Shown here piece after piece: positions 5,864 to 6,226 of a stretch of 6,226 bases of DNA; positions within the stretch are counted from its first letter, which is position 1; every line of letters starts with the position of its first letter. The stretch lies in assembly GCA_947624455.1 (NCBI GenBank), contig CANQKL010000101.1, forward strand, positions 1 to 6,226. Reading direction: 5' to 3'. The translations under genes and the position numbers were made by a program. The notes beneath the pieces are model-generated. The model was given only the letters and a program-made list of their open reading frames with translations, made no database searches and was not told the DNA's origin. The DNA comes from an uncultured Clostridia bacterium. Its GTDB lineage: Bacteria > Bacillota > Clostridia > UMGS1883.

Positions 5864-6142
5864 GTGAAAAGATTACTTGCGGCTTCCGCCGCCCTTTGCC
5901 TGGCTCTTGGAGCCGCTCAGACCTGCTTCGCCGATATGCCCACAGGCTCGGCCCTCTTTGCCACCGGAACCACGATTTATCTGGAGGACTTTGAGGGGCC
6001 GTACAATATCGTGATGAATCCCGCGCTTGTGACAGCTCCCGGTCCGGTGGTTCTGGCCGAACCCGTATCCGTACCCGCCGCTAAGCTTGAAAATATCACC
6101 GACATAAGAGGCCGCTATCTCACCGACCTCTTTGCAAAATAA
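5864..6142 (+). CDS. Small exported protein of unknown function
   Basis: A 92-residue protein that I do not recognise. Residues 1-23 are a Sec signal peptide: MKR, a Leu/Ala-rich core, and CFA with a predicted cut at 23/24. C21 lacks a lipobox context (AQTC), so it is not an obvious lipoprotein. The mature 69 residues have no cysteine. They contain an acidic-aromatic patch (YLEDFEGPYN, 39-48), a Pro/Val/Ala-rich middle (about 53-72) and a mixed-charge C-terminus ending DLFAK. The start is GTG 5864, with AAAAAGGAG ending 8 nt upstream. The gene lies 217 nt after the large exported-protein gene on the same strand and is closed by a strong terminator. Its codons are more GCC/CTC-rich than its neighbour's, so expression is probably lower. 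Proximity and shared export suggest a partnership, but this is inference only. Confidence 0.75.
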   Translation: MKRLLAASAALCLALGAAQTCFADMPTGSALFATGTTIYLEDFEGPYNIVMNPALVTAPGPVVLAEPVSVPAAKLENITDIRGRYLTDLFAK

Positions 6143-6158
6143 GAAGATGGGGGAAAGC

Positions 6159-6180
6159 TCGAAAGGGAACTCCCTTTCGA
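6159..6180. repeat. Perfect inverted repeat just after the small exported-protein gene
   Basis: TCGAAAGGGA (6159-6168) and TCCCTTTCGA (6171-6180) are exact reverse complements, giving about 9 bp around an AACT loop. It is followed by TAAAAAAC and not by T residues, so on the plus strand it is not a standard terminator. It lies directly before the canonical terminator at 6189-6221 and may protect the mRNA 3' end. The segment from 6147 resembles the one following the upstream gene at 5661. Confidence 0.6.
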
Positions 6181-6188
6181 TAAAAAAC

Positions 6189-6221
6189 ATAAAATCTCGG
6201 GGCGTGTACCCGAGATTTTAT
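6189..6221 (+). terminator. Strong rho-independent terminator
   Basis: ATAAAATCTCGGG (6189-6201) pairs perfectly with CCCGAGATTTTAT (6209-6221) over 13 bp around the 7-nt loop GCGTGTA. The 3' arm ends in a U-rich ATTTTATACCTT stretch, and the 5' arm gives an equivalent U-rich tail on the opposite strand. It therefore probably works in both directions and ends the transcript of the small exported-protein gene. Confidence 0.82.
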
Positions 6222-6226
6222 ACCTT

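Noticed and set aside
5918..5932. Lipoprotein signal in the small exported protein
   Set aside because: The residues before the cysteine (AQT) do not fit a lipobox, and CFA gives a normal signal peptidase I site.
5873..6190. 105-codon minus-strand frame opposite the small exported-protein gene
   Set aside because: It begins inside the terminator region and is an antisense shadow. The plus-strand gene has a signal peptide and ribosome site.

Overview
This window looks like a low-to-mid GC Bacillota (Firmicutes) chromosome, most likely Clostridia. The indicators are a CtsR-controlled ctsR/mcsA/clpC heat-shock operon, strong AAGGAGG-type ribosome binding sites, textbook sigma-A promoters and AT-rich spacers. 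I cannot assign a genus. The coding content is moderate GC, and there are no mobile elements, CRISPR arrays, tRNA or rRNA genes that I can see.

Layout: positions 1-240 hold the downstream side of the clp operon, with a strong rho-independent terminator (86-123) and two inverted repeats. Positions 241-3668, minus strand, hold three tightly packed genes in transcription order ctsR, mcsA-like, clpC. Positions 3669-4218 are a divergent intergenic region of 550 nt. It carries a sigma-A promoter for the clp operon flanked by two near-perfect CtsR operators, then an AT-rich stretch, then an exact-consensus sigma-A promoter (TTGACA, 17 nt, TATAAT) pointing right, followed by a leader of about 170 nt. 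Positions 4219-5646, plus strand, encode a 475-residue exported protein that I do not recognise. After a hairpin and a short spacer, 5864-6142 encodes a 92-residue exported protein, also unrecognised, followed by a perfect terminator hairpin (6189-6221).

The left half is a protein quality-control module. CtsR represses the operon, ClpC is the unfoldase for ClpP, and the McsA-like protein is an adaptor or modulator. The usual fourth gene, mcsB (protein arginine kinase), is missing between mcsA and clpC, and the McsA-like protein has only one of the usual two zinc-binding modules. ClpC nevertheless keeps the glutamates that in Bacillus subtilis read phospho-arginine.

The right half is the less explained part. 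The 475-residue protein is cysteine-free, rich in aromatic and acidic residues, and carries Ca-loop-like DxDxDG motifs and a WAWD motif repeated exactly 150 residues apart. It has a very strong promoter and ribosome binding site. Both exported-protein genes are followed by a similar ATGGGGGA..AG.TCGAAAG hairpin element. These two genes are the best candidates for something undescribed; their function cannot be read from the sequence.
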